The notes: generated from the sequence alone by a model not told the origin. Positions 43,671 to 52,641 are shown, counted from the stretch's first letter. The stretch: 57,943 nt of DNA from CAZCGA01 sp964498075 (GCA_964498075.1 CAZCGA010000027.1:1-57943), one strand, 5' to 3'. Numbers and translations are program-made.

Positions 43671-45569
43671 ATGCCCGAGCAGGACACGATCGGCGGTCTT
43701 CTCTCCGGGGCCGCCAGGTTTGCATGGTCGCATCCGGGAATCGCGGCCACCTTTGTCATCGCTTGGGTCATCAAGAGCGTCCTCGAAGATCGGTTCGATG
43801 CGTGGGCGAACCGATGGCTGGAACGTTGGGGCATTCCGCAGACCGGACGGAACCACGTCGTGAGGTTCCTCGCGCATCCGGTAGGGATTCCAGCCGTCGT
43901 GATAGCCAGTGTTCTGTTGGCGACGTACCTCAAGGGCGCCGGTGCCACGGTTGCCTTGGGATGGTCAACCGATTCTGTGCTGATTCTCTGCGTGACGGGG
44001 CTGCTGCTTCTATTCGTAGGCGTCCCCGCTACCCTGTCGTGGGTCCGAAAACCGGTGACCGGCCGGCTATCTGAGCAGCAAGAAGAGAGGCTTCTTCCAG
44101 CTGAGGCAAGCCGAACGGCTGAAGCACAGCCCGCGAAGATATGGGTTGAGGAGGGCGTAGTAGCTCTTACCCAGATGTATCGTGATCACACCGCTGCGCA
44201 GGCCGATCAACTAGCGACTGCCTACATCGGCAAATGGATGAGGGTCGATGGTGAGGTTGTCAACGTTCAGCGGCGGGGAAGCTACTACGCCGTACGGCTT
44301 CAGCGAGCGAACGAAGAAAGATGGGCTCATTTGCATTTTCCGGCAGATCGTGGCGCTGCGGTTTCGCATCTCGGCAAGGGCCAATCATTCCGCGCGAGTG
44401 GGCGCCTTGAGCAAATCTCTGATAGCTGGATAATCTTGGGGGACTGCGAGACGGTCTCGGAGTCAGCGCCTTCGAATCCCAAAACGGAAGCGTCCGAGGC
44501 TCCGGCGGCCCGTCTAGACACATCGCCACTTGTCGTAGTGGCCCTCACGGACCCGCGACGTGCAGATCTTCAGGAGTGCTTCGGGAGCTTCCTCGCCGAA
44601 ATATCCAAAAATGAAGCGGCGCCATCAGAGCCAACCGGCGACACGCGGATCTTTCGTGTTGAATCTCGATGCCTGTCTCAGTTGATTGAATTGGCCGCAC
44701 GTCTTCGCCTCGACGCCGAAGCGCCGCAGCTGATGGCAGCATTGAGACAGTTGAGGAGGGAATCCTATTCGACAGAGATGGGACCGTGGATTTTCGCAGA
44801 AGCATTTGACGGGCAATACCTTCGCGCCGCCGAACGTGCTCGGACACTTGCGGCTGAATACCTTGCGCGATTCGGCGTTTCATTGCAGCAGCATCTCTCG
44901 GAAATTGAGGATGCGCGACGCAGGCGAGCAGAGTCAGGCGAGGGCGCTTCTGAATCAAGCGCAGCCGCTAAGACTGGGTCAGCATCGCTACTGGCGCAAC
45001 CGAGCCTGTACGTTCAGGCGTATTGGGATCGTCGGCTCATCACTGACAAACCCTTAAGCGCGATCACGACAGGCGACAGGGATGATGCCCCTGGCGTTCT
45101 ACTGCTGAGCATTGGGAACTTTCCCTTGGACATGCGCGACAACTCTCTGGTTCAATGTATCGCGCAAAAGGTGAGCGTGCGCGTGGCCTGGAGCGGAGAG
45201 AGCCCGGGCTACCCATTGAACCTATCTATCGGCTGGCTCGACCCATCATCCCGCAATACCCGCCTCATGCGTTCGCTCGACTTCTCACCGATCGAGATAG
45301 CGCCGGGGACGAAGGATGATCGGGAATTTGCAATTGCGCTTCAGTACAAGGAAAGCGTCCGCTGCGTCTTTCCGCTGACGAACGGCAGCTGTGAGGCCGA
45401 CAGGTGGCTACTCACGCAGTATGCGGTACTCGGTTCTTGTATTACCTTCACGGTCCAAGTGCGGCATTCCACAGGGCTGCATCAGCAGACATTTGAGCTC
45501 TACGTCGATGACCAATGCGACGACCACTTCGGAATCCGCGAGCCCAACATGAGGTTGCCCATATCATGA
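43671..45569 (+). CDS. Orphan membrane protein with OB-fold (tRNA_anti-like) domain
   Basis: 632 residues from ATG 43671; a GTG at 43656 is possible. Three N-terminal transmembrane helices (about 20-36, 70-88, 98-118) lead to a cytoplasmic part. Residues about 175-255 (IGKWMRVDGEVVNVQRRGSY ... GKGQSFRASGRLE) look like a tRNA_anti-like OB-fold. A central helical segment and a C-terminal beta-rich domain (about 440-632) match nothing I recognise. Lower GC and different codon use from the flanks suggest recent transfer. It sits in an island with ParDE, an integrase stump and McrBC, so a defence or sensing role is conceivable but unproven. Confidence 0.65.
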   Translation: MPEQDTIGGLLSGAARFAWSHPGIAATFVIAWVIKSVLEDRFDAWANRWLERWGIPQTGRNHVVRFLAHPVGIPAVVIASVLLATYLKGAGATVALGWSTDSVLILCVTGLLLLFVGVPATLSWVRKPVTGRLSEQQEERLLPAEASRTAEAQPAKIWVEEGVVALTQMYRDHTAAQADQLATAYIGKWMRVDGEVVNVQRRGSYYAVRLQRANEERWAHLHFPADRGAAVSHLGKGQSFRASGRLEQISDSWIILGDCETVSESAPSNPKTEASEAPAARLDTSPLVVVALTDPRRADLQECFGSFLAEISKNEAAPSEPTGDTRIFRVESRCLSQLIELAARLRLDAEAPQLMAALRQLRRESYSTEMGPWIFAEAFDGQYLRAAERARTLAAEYLARFGVSLQQHLSEIEDARRRRAESGEGASESSAAAKTGSASLLAQPSLYVQAYWDRRLITDKPLSAITTGDRDDAPGVLLLSIGNFPLDMRDNSLVQCIAQKVSVRVAWSGESPGYPLNLSIGWLDPSSRNTRLMRSLDFSPIEIAPGTKDDREFAIALQYKESVRCVFPLTNGSCEADRWLLTQYAVLGSCITFTVQVRHSTGLHQQTFELYVDDQCDDHFGIREPNMRLPIS

Positions 45570-45737
45570 CTTCCGCTTCTTCCTGCGCCGCTTCTCCTCC
45601 GCGACGCGCCGGTCAACCTCTTCCTTCGGGAAGGAGAGGATGCGCCGCATGACATCATCGAAGCGTTGGAACGGCGTCCGGCCCTTCGGCTCTCCGCCGG
45701 GCGGAAAACAGGTCGTGGACATCTTCGGTCTGCTCAT
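45564..45737 (-). CDS. Small basic protein, antitoxin-like (57 aa)
   Basis: 57 residues ending FQRFDDVMRRILSFPKEEVDRRVAEEKRRRKKRKS. The pattern of a short helix, 'PKEEVDRR' and a Lys/Arg tail is common to small unannotated proteins often found beside toxin genes, but no toxin partner is adjacent. Its end overlaps the end of the membrane-protein gene by 6 bases, tail to tail. Confidence 0.4.
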   Translation of the reverse strand: MSRPKMSTTCFPPGGEPKGRTPFQRFDDVMRRILSFPKEEVDRRVAEEKRRRKKRKS

Positions 45738-45982
45738 GGTTGCCTCTTTCGTTGTCCGCGACTGGCGGAGAAGGCCATCACGCCTCCTCACCCCTGGCCC
45801 AGCGGTGCACGCGCGGCGATTCACTCGCGGCGCGCCGCGGAGACGGCTCGACCAGTCCTTCACGAATTGGCCTTGCGCGTAGGCGGAAGGGCGTGTCCGA
45901 AACCAGCTGGGCGGCTGAAGGCGGCAACCGCCTGCTCATCCAGCCTTTGACACTCCCTGACATCACGAGTATCGCGTCATCT

Positions 45983-46249
45983 ATGGACGTCTCTCTCAGC
46001 CCCGAACTGAAGAAGCGCATCAACGACAAGGTCAAGACTGGCTTGTATCACACCGCCGGCGAGGTCATTCGCGAAGGTCTGCGCCTTCTGGAAGAGCGGG
46101 AACGGCTCTATCGGGGGCGCCTCATGAAACTCCGGCGCGACGTGAAGAAGGGACTGGATCAACTGGACCGCGGCGAGAGCGTTCCCGGTGAGCAGGTATT
46201 CGCCGAGCTGCGCGCCAAGGCACGGGAGCGGCGGCGCAAGCCGAGATGA
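45983..46249 (+). CDS. parD: ParD-type ribbon-helix-helix antitoxin
   Basis: 88 residues opening MDVSLSPELKKRINDKVKTGLYHTAGE, the ribbon-helix-helix DNA-binding domain of ParD (CopG-like), followed by VIREGLRLLEERE and a basic, toxin-binding C-terminus. It should neutralise ParE and repress its own operon. ATG 45983 starts exactly at the family N-terminus. It overlaps parE by 4 bases (ATGA). Confidence 0.85.
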   Translation: MDVSLSPELKKRINDKVKTGLYHTAGEVIREGLRLLEERERLYRGRLMKLRRDVKKGLDQLDRGESVPGEQVFAELRAKARERRRKPR

Positions 46250-46536
46250 GTCGCGTCCGGTTCGCAGTTGATGCGCGCAGCGATCTCGACGAGATTTGGG
46301 AGTACATCGCGGAGCACGGCGGCCTCGATGCGGCGCAACGGTTCGTTAACGCCATTGAGAAGCGCTGTCGGCTTTTGGCCACGGCGCCGGAAGCGGGCCG
46401 CCGCCGTGAGGAGTTGGGGCCTGGATTGCGGAGCTTTCCCGTCGGACCGTATGTAATCTTTTACCGGCGCGCCAAGCGTGGGATCGAGATCGCCCGTGTG
46501 TTACGCGGCGCGCGAGATATCGCCGAGCTGTTCTGA
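46246..46536 (+). CDS. parE: ParE-type toxin
   Basis: 96 residues of the ParE/RelE superfamily: VRFAVDARSDLDEIWEYIAEHGG, AAQRFVNAIEKRCRLLATAPEAGRRREEL, then SFPVGPYVIFYRRAKRGIEIARVLRGARD. The C-terminal VLRGARD element is diagnostic. ParE toxins poison DNA gyrase. It is paired with parD and lies directly before a dead integrase fragment. Confidence 0.87.
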   Translation: MSRVRFAVDARSDLDEIWEYIAEHGGLDAAQRFVNAIEKRCRLLATAPEAGRRREELGPGLRSFPVGPYVIFYRRAKRGIEIARVLRGARDIAELF

Positions 46537-46546
46537 AACCCCGATG

Positions 46547-46730
46547 ATCCAGGCGGACGCGTGGCGGATGATTCGCAGAACGGGCGAGAGCCGTCAACAT
46601 TGAGAGAGAGATCGGCTGCCACACGTTCTGCACGATCGGCACAACGGCTTACCTCGAGAACGGCGGCACGCTGAAGCAGGCCCAGCAGATCGCCGCGCAC
46701 GACTCGAAGTCGGTCGGCGGACCAGCATGA
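46547..46730 (+). pseudogene. C-terminal fragment of a tyrosine recombinase (inactive)
   Basis: Reading IQADAWRMIRR, skipping one base near 46580, then RARAVNIEREIGCHTF and TAYLENGGTLKQAQQIAAH, this is the familiar catalytic C-terminus of phage-type integrases (ADAxRMIRRRA...IGCHxFRATGITAYLxNGG...AQxxAAHES). The fragment has a 1-base frameshift, the HxxR arginine is Cys (CHTFC), and the segment with the catalytic Tyr is lost to an early stop (46728-46730). The N-terminal two-thirds is absent. It is a relic of the element that brought in the island. Confidence 0.7.
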
Positions 46731-46794
46731 AATCCATCGGCCGCACTAGTCCAAAATCAAGATCTGACCCTCGAGCCTTTGCGAATGGCGCCTC

Positions 46795-48021
46795 TCAGGC
46801 CGCGGACACGTGCGACGGTCGCACTCGGAGTTCCCGAACCATAGTCGCCACTCGGTCGATCTGCGCGAGAATGGCATGCGGCCCGCCGCGCAGATCCAAT
46901 GGGATCACATGAAGATCTTTGCCAGCATGGACCACGCGGTGGAATCGTTCGTCTCCTTCACCCGCCGCGTAGATCAAGAGGCCGCCGGGAAGGTTGGTCG
47001 CAATCGTGTACGCGAGGAGCTGATAGAGATCCGGGTGCTTGATCCCTGTAACCGACACACGCTTGTACTTCACGTCGCCCACGAACGTGCAGACGTTGCC
47101 GTCCCACCAAGACAGATCCGGTTCCAGATCGACGATTCCAGCTTGATCGAGCACTATTCGCCTGCACCTTGCGCCTTGCGGCCACGCCCGCTCCGACAGA
47201 CCTAACGCGTCCCGAAGTGCCACAACGACAAAGTTCTCGAACACTTCGTTCATGTCGACCAAGAACGCTGACGCTCGGATCTCCCCACGGCGCAATTCGA
47301 TTGATACCGTCCTGAGGATGAGCTTGGCCAGTTCGACGGCCGGTCGGTAGTGTGAGTTGAGATGCGTGTAGATGATGGTGGGCAGCCGCCGAGGATCGTA
47401 TTCCACAAGCTTCACCGCCTCGAGAATGCCGTCAAGGGCACGAAGCGAGGCACGCACGGCCGCCGAGCGGATACGTGTGCGCCGAAGTCGAGCCATGGCC
47501 GCCTTCACGAGCCGGTTTTCCTCGATGTCCGCCGTGAACTCGTCGTACCGCACCTCGGCAGGGGGGAAGCGCCCAAACCGCCTGCGGAGCTGGTCCTCGA
47601 AGCGCACGCGACCACGCACGGTCTGGAGCGCGTCTTCTTCGGCCCGATACCCTGTGAGGAGGCCGCGCCGAAATGCACGGCGGGCCTGCGCCGCGAATCC
47701 TGGCGCGATCGCTTCGACCAAGGATCGCTCTGTTGCGAAGCCCGCGAGCGTGTCACGCCACCGATCCGGGTCGACAGCGTATGAGACAAGGAACAGAACG
47801 CGATCGATCTCGATTTTCGGGCGGATCTCGACTGCCAGCGTTTCCAGTTCGATGATTTCTACCTGCGATCCCGGGGTGAGATCATAACAACCCGGTTGGC
47901 CCACCGATGGCGTGATGTCCACTGGGTGGCGTTCAATCTTCTGGAATCCGTCCACCTCCGCCGCGGAAAGCGGCACGCCCGGCGTCCGGAGGTACTCACT
48001 CAGTGTCAGGTGCCGGATCAT
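46795..48021 (-). CDS. mcrC: McrC-family restriction subunit (PD-(D/E)xK)
   Basis: 408 residues from ATG 48021. The N-terminal half has the McrC pattern (IIELETLAVEIRPKI; LTGYRAEEDALQTVRGRVRF; EFTADIEENRLVKAAM). The C-terminal nuclease core shows EPDLSWW (Asp302) and GDVKYK (Asp316, Lys318), a PD-(D/E)xK site. With McrB it cleaves modified DNA. It overlaps the mcrB stop by about 26 bases, so the two are translated together. Length is normal. Confidence 0.87.
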   Translation of the reverse strand: MIRHLTLSEYLRTPGVPLSAAEVDGFQKIERHPVDITPSVGQPGCYDLTPGSQVEIIELETLAVEIRPKIEIDRVLFLVSYAVDPDRWRDTLAGFATERSLVEAIAPGFAAQARRAFRRGLLTGYRAEEDALQTVRGRVRFEDQLRRRFGRFPPAEVRYDEFTADIEENRLVKAAMARLRRTRIRSAAVRASLRALDGILEAVKLVEYDPRRLPTIIYTHLNSHYRPAVELAKLILRTVSIELRRGEIRASAFLVDMNEVFENFVVVALRDALGLSERAWPQGARCRRIVLDQAGIVDLEPDLSWWDGNVCTFVGDVKYKRVSVTGIKHPDLYQLLAYTIATNLPGGLLIYAAGEGDERFHRVVHAGKDLHVIPLDLRGGPHAILAQIDRVATMVRELRVRPSHVSAA

Positions 48022-50104
48022 CAGCCTCGGTCGGTCCACCATCCGATTCGGCCTCGGGAGCTGTCGGCACCGTCTGCCGGAGCTTGTCCAAGGTGAAGTT
48101 GTCGAGCCGGTCCTCCTCGCCGATGAACTGCTCCTCCAGATAGGGAATCACGGCGTGTTCCCAGATGATCGATACCCACTGCTCGGTCAGGTCGCGGCGG
48201 AGGAAGTAGCTAGGACCAATCGCCGCGTGCGGGTTGCCGAGGCGGCGGTTGGCTTCGTCGACGATGTCGGCCACCCAGAGAAGCTCGGGCTTGTACTTGC
48301 GGAGCCAACGGCGCAGCAGATCCTTCACCGGGGGCTTGTCGGGGAAGAACGGAACGAAGTAGAAGCGCCGCCGCAGTGCCGCGTCGATGAGTGCGATCGA
48401 TCGGTCGGCGGTGTTCATGGTTCCGATGATCCACAGGTTCTCGGGGAGATCGAATGGTTCGTCGGAGTATTGGAGGGAGATCTGTTCCTTGCGGTATTCG
48501 AGCAGAAAGTACAGCTCGCCAAAGACCTTGGCCACATTGCCGCGGTTGATCTCGTCGATGACAAGGACGTGCGGGACGTCGGGGTTGCCGCGCGCGGCAG
48601 CAGCAATCCGTTTGAGCGGGCCGGCCTTCAGAGCGAAACCGCCTCCCGGCTGCGGGCGGTACCCCTCGACGAAGTCCTCATACGCATACGAGGGATGGAA
48701 CTGCACGAGGCCCACGGTGCCGATGCCACTAGCGTAGAACCGCGCCAACTCGCGTGCGACGTAGGTTTTCCCCGTTCCGGGAGGCCCGAAGAATATCGCC
48801 TGACGCTTGTCCCTCAGCAGGCGATCGACCTTTGCGAGGTATTCGTGGTCCAGCAGTAACTCGTCGGCCAACCGTGCCAGCGGTTCAACGGGCGGCTGGT
48901 CTCCAATGATCTGCCGGAACAGCTCCACGGATACCGGGAACACCGTTGTGGTGGCCCAGGCACCTTGGGGCGGAACGGTCTTAGCCACTGTGGCATCCCA
49001 ACGAACTCGCATCGTGTGCTTGTAATCGTCGCGATCCCCTCGCCATTCGTACCCAGGGTCCATCACGCGTCCGATCGCCAGCACTTCGGACGTACCCTTG
49101 TTGGCGACGATCAGGTCGCCGGGCTTTAGCTCCCGGAGTGTCCACAGCTCTCCGCCCTTGCGCGAGATCTGACCCTCGTGGTCGTTGTATGGGTACGACT
49201 GCTTGAACGCGATCCGGAAGTCCTCCCAGTTCGAATACGCTCGCAGGTCGCCGACATCGTCCCACCCCACGCAGATGTACTCACCGCGGAGGCAGTCGCC
49301 CCAGAATCTTGCTTGCTCACCAGGTGCGATCTTCCTAATGAGGCGCCCGCCGCTTTCGGCGACGAGTGCCTCAAGCAGCCAGACCTGCTCCCGCGTGACG
49401 GGGAAATTTGTCCCCTGCGGGGATCTGAGAATGCTAACGGACTTGAGCACAGGGTGGTCCAACAAAGTACGCCGTCTCACGCGGTCGTCGAGGATCCGCT
49501 CAATGCGCAATCGCACGCGTAGTTCACTGGCCCCGAACGCGCTCGGATCGCGGATGAATCGAGTCTCTGACTCATCCCCGCCCAATTCAGAGGGCTCTGT
49601 TACAACAGTCGCGGCAGCGACGATTCCCGCATCGGGGCCCGACTCCCACAAAAACACGGGGTCCCCGATCTCAATCTGATCCGCGTGCTGCCGCACGAGC
49701 CAGGCCAGCTCCGGTAGCTCGCGGATGGCCCCCACCAAGTCGTACGCTTTAGGGTTGGCCTGAAAAATCCACGCGGCGGCGTGTCCGTCACCGTACCGCT
49801 CGGGTGGGACGCTGTCAGGACGGTTGTGGCCTCCTTGAGTGAGGTGGCGCTCGTAGATCCTCTCGCACCGTTTGATCTCACCGCCACCCTCTCCGCTCGC
49901 TCCGCTCGGCCAGCACTCTTTGACAAACTCATCGAGCAGTCCTCTGCGCTTGAGAAGTGCAAGCGCGATTCCTTTCCAGAGGCTGTGGCTGTACCCTCCG
50001 ACTTGGGCCTTGCCGAAACCCATGGCCTTCGCTTCTTCCAGCAGGCCTCGTGCTTCGAAAAACTTCTCAGCTTTTTTAAGCGGCACCGACTTCTGATCCG
50101 CCAT
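47996..50104 (-). CDS. mcrB: McrB-family GTPase/AAA+ with EVE and second PUA-like domain
   Basis: 702 residues from ATG 50104. Order: an uncharacterised N-terminal helical domain (1-90); an EVE domain (about 110-250: AWIFQANPKAYDLVGAI, GDPVFLWESGPDAGIVA), which binds modified bases; a second PUA-like barrel (about 268-370: YICVGWDDVGDL, LKPGDLIVANKGTSEVLAIG); then the McrB AAA+ motor with Walker A GPPGTGKT (440-447), Walker B VLVIDEINRG (513-522) and GTMNTADRS (561-569). It reads modified DNA and drives the McrC nuclease by nucleotide hydrolysis. Coupled to mcrC. Confidence 0.88.
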   Translation of the reverse strand: MADQKSVPLKKAEKFFEARGLLEEAKAMGFGKAQVGGYSHSLWKGIALALLKRRGLLDEFVKECWPSGASGEGGGEIKRCERIYERHLTQGGHNRPDSVPPERYGDGHAAAWIFQANPKAYDLVGAIRELPELAWLVRQHADQIEIGDPVFLWESGPDAGIVAAATVVTEPSELGGDESETRFIRDPSAFGASELRVRLRIERILDDRVRRRTLLDHPVLKSVSILRSPQGTNFPVTREQVWLLEALVAESGGRLIRKIAPGEQARFWGDCLRGEYICVGWDDVGDLRAYSNWEDFRIAFKQSYPYNDHEGQISRKGGELWTLRELKPGDLIVANKGTSEVLAIGRVMDPGYEWRGDRDDYKHTMRVRWDATVAKTVPPQGAWATTTVFPVSVELFRQIIGDQPPVEPLARLADELLLDHEYLAKVDRLLRDKRQAIFFGPPGTGKTYVARELARFYASGIGTVGLVQFHPSYAYEDFVEGYRPQPGGGFALKAGPLKRIAAAARGNPDVPHVLVIDEINRGNVAKVFGELYFLLEYRKEQISLQYSDEPFDLPENLWIIGTMNTADRSIALIDAALRRRFYFVPFFPDKPPVKDLLRRWLRKYKPELLWVADIVDEANRRLGNPHAAIGPSYFLRRDLTEQWVSIIWEHAVIPYLEEQFIGEEDRLDNFTLDKLRQTVPTAPEAESDGGPTEADDPAPDTE

Positions 50105-50541
50105 CCTGGAGTCCCCAATGCTCGTCTTAGATATTCCACCAGCGCCAGACAGTAAACCCGCGGGTGTCGCGATCCGGACCAAGTCATGGGCCCTCTGCGA
50201 CAATGGCGGTGAGACACTTCCCCCTTGGGCAAACTACTGGAGAAGGCGGATGAGAGAGACGAGGTGTTTGCAAGGGCCATTCCGACCGACCTGGGCGTAT
50301 CGCGAATGTAGATGCGGGCGGTAAGCCAAGGTTGGTTCCCAAGCGTGTAAGGAGAATGCAATCGGCGAATCACGTTTCTCGATCCCTTCGACATTCGAGC
50401 GGCGGCTGCGACGCCAGCGCCACCGCGAGTCGTTCGCGGCGGAAGAATATCTCAGTATCTCACGGCCTGGCGCTTTATTCACGAGGCAGTGGTGTATCGG
50501 CGCCCGCGCGCAGCGGGCCTCCGTCGTGCTGTTTGGGATTC
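50105..50541. other. Right edge of the McrBC island, no gene seen
   Basis: 437 bases upstream of mcrB and beyond the end of the neighbouring LLM gene. Short frames here have Arg/Ser-rich shadow composition and no motif. It presumably contains the mcrB promoter (candidate at 50128-50156) and the right border of the island; I see no direct repeat matching the left border. Confidence 0.4.
50128..50156 (-). promoter_or_regulatory. Candidate promoter of mcrBC
   Basis: On the minus strand TTTACT (50156-50151), 17 bases, TATCTA (50133-50128), about 24 bases before the mcrB ATG. Each box matches four of six consensus positions; spacing and place are right, but strength is modest. Confidence 0.3.
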
Positions 50542-51465
50542 TCAGCCCTTGAGTACCTCGACGACTTCATCCATCGCCTGCGCCAGGTCGTCCACCGTAC
50601 GCGCCTGGCGCAGGTTGGCAACCAGATAGTCGAGTCCTGCTTCACGGTATGCTTCGAGGTCGCGACGGATCGCGGCGCGGTCGCCATAGAGCGGGCGTGA
50701 ATCCGACGGACCGTCAGCTCGCACGAGCACACCTTTGCGCAAGCTCACGGTCACCGCATCGGGTGCTCGCCCGTGCGCGGCGAGGAGGACTCGCAATTGC
50801 GCGACGAGCGGCGCCAGTTCCGCCGGCGTGAGATCGATGGCGTGCCAGCCGTCGCCGAGGCGCGCGGCGCGCTCGATTGCGACGGACGAATTCCCGGCGA
50901 TCCATAGAGGCGGATGCGGGCGCTGCGCCGGGGTCGGCCCGGTGTGCACCGGCGGCAGGCGGTAACACTCTCCTTCGAAGCGCGCCTCCGCACCACTCCA
51001 CAGTTGCTTGCATACGGCGATGTAGTCCTCGGTCCGCCGCCCACGTCGCGCAAACGGCACTGCGAGCGCCTCGAACTCCTCGCGCAACCATCCCGTGCCG
51101 ATGCCGAGGATGAGACGGCCGCCGGAGAGGCGGTCGAGCGTGGCGACATGCTTCGCCGTGAGCACCGGATTGCGGTACGGCATCACGTACGCACTGACCC
51201 CCAGGCGGACGCGCGTCGTCTGACCGGCGAGGTACGCCAGCGTGATCATCGGCTCGTAGAAGTGCTCGATCACCCCCATGTCGCCCGGCTTCGCATCGGG
51301 GCGCCGGTCGTAGGGATAGATGCTCTGCACATCGACCGGCGCGACCAGATGGTCGCTCACCCACATCGAATCGACCCCGAGCTCCTCCGCCTGCCGCGCC
51401 AGACGCACCAGCACCTCGGGTGTCGCCAGCGGACCGTAATTCGGCAGCGCAATCCCGAAGTGCAT
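50542..51465 (-). CDS. LLM-class F420-type oxidoreductase
   Basis: 307 residues: FGIALPNYGPLA start, LGVDSMWVSDHLV, TLDRLSGGRLILGIGTGWLREEFEAL, PHPPLWIAGNSSVAIERAARLGDGWH, and a C-terminal GLDYLVANLRQA barrel end. It is typical of the TIGR03619-like F420-dependent group. It lies on the same strand as the second LLM gene, 134 bases apart, separated by a repeat element, so they may not share a transcript. Substrate unknown. Confidence 0.85.
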   Translation of the reverse strand: MHFGIALPNYGPLATPEVLVRLARQAEELGVDSMWVSDHLVAPVDVQSIYPYDRRPDAKPGDMGVIEHFYEPMITLAYLAGQTTRVRLGVSAYVMPYRNPVLTAKHVATLDRLSGGRLILGIGTGWLREEFEALAVPFARRGRRTEDYIAVCKQLWSGAEARFEGECYRLPPVHTGPTPAQRPHPPLWIAGNSSVAIERAARLGDGWHAIDLTPAELAPLVAQLRVLLAAHGRAPDAVTVSLRKGVLVRADGPSDSRPLYGDRAAIRRDLEAYREAGLDYLVANLRQARTVDDLAQAMDEVVEVLKG

Positions 51466-51475
51466 CAGACCAAGA

Positions 51476-51570
51476 CGTGCTTCGAGAGCCTCAGCACGAG
51501 CGGTATAGGATTCCTCTCATTCAAGATGAAGGACACCTTCCGCTCACCCTGAGGTTCTCGAAGGGTGGCC
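51476..51570. repeat. Dispersed repeat copy B, arranged as an inverted pair
   Basis: CTTCGAGAGCCTCAG (51480-51494) is answered by CTGAGGTTCTCGAAG (51549-51563), 14 of 15 bases complementary, around a 54-base centre. The left arm with flanks (GTGCTTCGAGAGCCTCAGC) is also the copy found inverted at 17.1 kb and, diverged, at 57.9 kb. Located between two LLM genes; it could fold as a hairpin terminator-like structure. Confidence 0.6.
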
Positions 51571-51599
51571 TCTGACAACGACGCGCCGCATCGGACGTC

Positions 51600-52613
51600 C
51601 TATCTGAAGTTCGGCATCACTTCCTTGGCGAAGCGGCGCAGCAGCTCCTTGTCGTACGGCGGCTCGATGTGGACGATGATGTGCGAGGCGCCGGCGTCCA
51701 CGTAGGTACGGATCTGCTCGGTGATCTCTTGCGCCGAACCCGCCAGCACCGAACGCGACACGCCCTTGCCCGCGATCATCCGCGCCCCGAGCTTGGTGAC
51801 CGCGCCCGCCAGCGGGATGTCGGACATGGAGTACAGCACGAGGAACGCCGAGACCTCCGGGTCGCACGGCGTGCGGCCGATCCGTTTGCACTCTTCGTGC
51901 ACGATCGCCATGCGGCTCTTGATGCCCGCGGGGCTCACGCCGATGGGCACGTTCCAGCCGTCGGCGTACTTGGCCACCAGCGGCATGATCCACTTCTTCC
52001 CTTTGCCGCCGATGACGATCGGCGGGTGCGGCTGCTGGACCGGCTTCGGGTTGAACGGCGCGTTGCTGAGCAGGTAGTACTTGCCGCTGAACGACGGATG
52101 GTCGACCGTCCACAGCTTGGTGATGACCTCCAGCGCTTCGCCGAGCCGGTCGGCGCGCTCCTTCGGCGTGTAGAACGGGAAGCCGTACGCCGCGTGCTCG
52201 GCTTCGAACCAGGCGGCGCCGATGCCGAGGTAGACACGGCCGCCACTGATCTGGTCGACCGTCGTCACCATCTTCGCCAGCAGCGCCGGGTTGCGGTAGG
52301 TGTTGCCGGTCACCAGCGTACCGATCCGCAGCTTGGTGGTCTGCGTCGCCAGCGCGCTCAGCAGCGTCCAACCTTCCAGGCACGGCCCGTTGATGTCGCC
52401 GCGGATCGGCGCGAAGTGATCGAAGTCCCACGCGCTGTCGAAGCCGAGCGCCTCGGCCTCCTTCCAGATCGCCAGGATGTCCTGGTACGTGACGTCCTGC
52501 TGCCCCGTCTGAATGCCGAACAGGATCTTCTTCGCGGGCGCTGCCGGTGGGGCTTGTGCCGCTGCGCTCGTCATCCATCCGATCACCAGGACCGCTGTCA
52601 GGATCCGCCGCAT
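51600..52613 (-). CDS. LLM-class oxidoreductase with a Sec signal peptide
   Basis: 337 residues from ATG 52613 with GGAGG before it. The first 21 residues (MRRILTAVLVIGWMTSAAAQA) form a clear signal peptide with an AxA cleavage site, then a full LLM enzyme follows: KKILFGIQTG, FDSAWDFDHFAP, ISGGRVYLGIGAAWFEAEHAAYG, PHPPIVIGGKGKKWIMPL, ASHIIVHIEPPY. LLM enzymes use reduced F420 or FMN, which are cytoplasmic, so an exported form is odd. It lacks the twin-arginine motif expected for cofactor-loaded Tat export. The signal could be a membrane anchor or the start could be later (around residue 28). Confidence 0.8.
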   Translation of the reverse strand: MRRILTAVLVIGWMTSAAAQAPPAAPAKKILFGIQTGQQDVTYQDILAIWKEAEALGFDSAWDFDHFAPIRGDINGPCLEGWTLLSALATQTTKLRIGTLVTGNTYRNPALLAKMVTTVDQISGGRVYLGIGAAWFEAEHAAYGFPFYTPKERADRLGEALEVITKLWTVDHPSFSGKYYLLSNAPFNPKPVQQPHPPIVIGGKGKKWIMPLVAKYADGWNVPIGVSPAGIKSRMAIVHEECKRIGRTPCDPEVSAFLVLYSMSDIPLAGAVTKLGARMIAGKGVSRSVLAGSAQEITEQIRTYVDAGASHIIVHIEPPYDKELLRRFAKEVMPNFR

Positions 52614-52641
52614 GGGACCTCCTTCCGAGCCGCAGCGGATG

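Noticed and set aside
50332..50700. Plus-strand frame with an AGGAGA before an ATG upstream of the LLM gene
   Set aside because: It continues antisense into the LLM enzyme gene and has Arg/Ser-rich composition without motifs.
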